A stretch of DNA of 64,000 nt from Acridotheres tristis (lineage: Eukaryota; Chordata; Aves; Passeriformes; Sturnidae). Below, piece after piece: positions 63,601 through 64,000 of this stretch. The position numbers and the translations under genes are program-made. Below the pieces are notes generated by a model. The model had not been told where the DNA came from. It made no database searches and worked only from the letters and a program-made list of their open reading frames with translations. How positions within the stretch are numbered: position 1 is the stretch's first letter; each line of letters opens with the position of its first letter. The stretch covers positions 11,388,479 through 11,452,478 of the forward strand of contig CM072899.1 of the NCBI GenBank assembly GCA_037013685.1, in the 5' to 3' direction.

Positions 63601-64000
63601 GTAATCAGAGTGGTTGGAACACTGGGTCTGTCCTCAGGAACTCATAAATAATTTGCATATATAATTATGGTGCATTCATTCTGAGACTTGATGTTTGCAC
63701 ACAGAAGCCTACAGTGTGCAGCTCAGGCTCTTACTGATTGCAGTTCTGAGAAATCAGTGGCTTACATGACTAATTTCACCAGAACTTTGAGGTTGTCTTA
63801 CTAATTTCTGCTTCTATTGACTTGACAGTAGGAGCCCATTAAATTGAATTGAATAAACCCCAAATAAGTAAGTAGCTATATTAATATTTTTTTATTAAAA
63901 AAATTAGTGGTGGTTACATATTGAACAATACAGAGAGTTAAAGCATGCATCTTATTAGTCTCATTTCCATAGCTGTTCTGTTGCAGTTTTCCTCTCCACA

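Larger units (their letters stand above)
50135..64000 (+). other. EEFSEC: EEFSEC intron 6, 5' part
   Basis: At least 13.9 kb of the last intron is present, starting with donor GTAGGT; the terminal exon was not found before the window end. It contains an old CR1 remnant at about 52974-53250, an 18-bp tandem repeat at 59467-59510 and a TA-rich microsatellite at 61388-61435. Several complex stretches look like regulatory DNA, most notably 56880-57480, 61760-62080 and 63185-63600. There is no other gene. Confidence 0.8.

Noticed and set aside
1..64000. A novel multi-gene system such as a defence locus, biosynthetic cluster or CRISPR array
   Set aside because: All recognisable coding sequence belongs to one vertebrate gene or to CR1 remnants. 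No spaced direct repeats, operon-like packing or additional conserved frames are visible.

Overview
The window is vertebrate nuclear DNA, most likely from a bird. It is AT-rich and poor in CpG, with short coding exons separated by long introns. Recognisable interspersed repeats are few, and the two clear ones are CR1-type LINE remnants, the dominant retrotransposon of birds. A crocodilian or turtle cannot be formally excluded, but such low repeat density favours a bird. The species cannot be named from the sequence alone.

One protein-coding gene is supported. It lies on the + strand and spans the whole window: EEFSEC, the selenocysteine-specific translation elongation factor (eEFSec/SelB-like GTPase). 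Five internal exons are visible at 2502-2709, 4982-5078, 6658-6822, 34664-35305 and 49978-50134. All have AG acceptors and GT donors, and their phases join without a break (208, 97, 165, 642 and 157 nt). They are probably exons 2-6 of 7. They encode about 423 residues of a protein that is about 600 residues long in mammals. The first exon (P-loop, switch and DCPGH motifs) lies upstream of base 1, and the last exon (end of domain IV) lies beyond base 64000.

Layout: 1-2501 is the end of intron 1. The interval 2502-6822 packs three exons into 4.3 kb, covering the GTPase domain end and start of domain II. Intron 4 is 27.8 kb (6823-34663). One large exon, 34664-35305, carries the rest of domain II, domain III and the start of domain IV. 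Intron 5 is 14.7 kb and holds a 5'-truncated CR1 element at about 46676-47663. Exon 6 is at 49978-50134. The remaining 13.9 kb belongs to intron 6 and holds an older CR1 remnant at about 52974-53250.

No second gene, RNA gene, CRISPR array or novel multi-gene system is visible, and I do not claim one. The most interesting leftovers are intronic. They include a strong candidate recursive splice site in the 27.8-kb intron, a weak exon 3 donor followed by an open reading frame, a possible 15-nt microexon, and two striking near-palindromic protein-binding-like sites. Several complex stretches also look like conserved non-coding elements. The best of these, at 63185-63600, is locally rich in CpG and carries GATA, E-box and FOX motifs. 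In mammals EEFSEC lies next to GATA2, and long-range Gata2 enhancers are known 75-113 kb 3' of that gene, so these intronic blocks deserve a comparative check.
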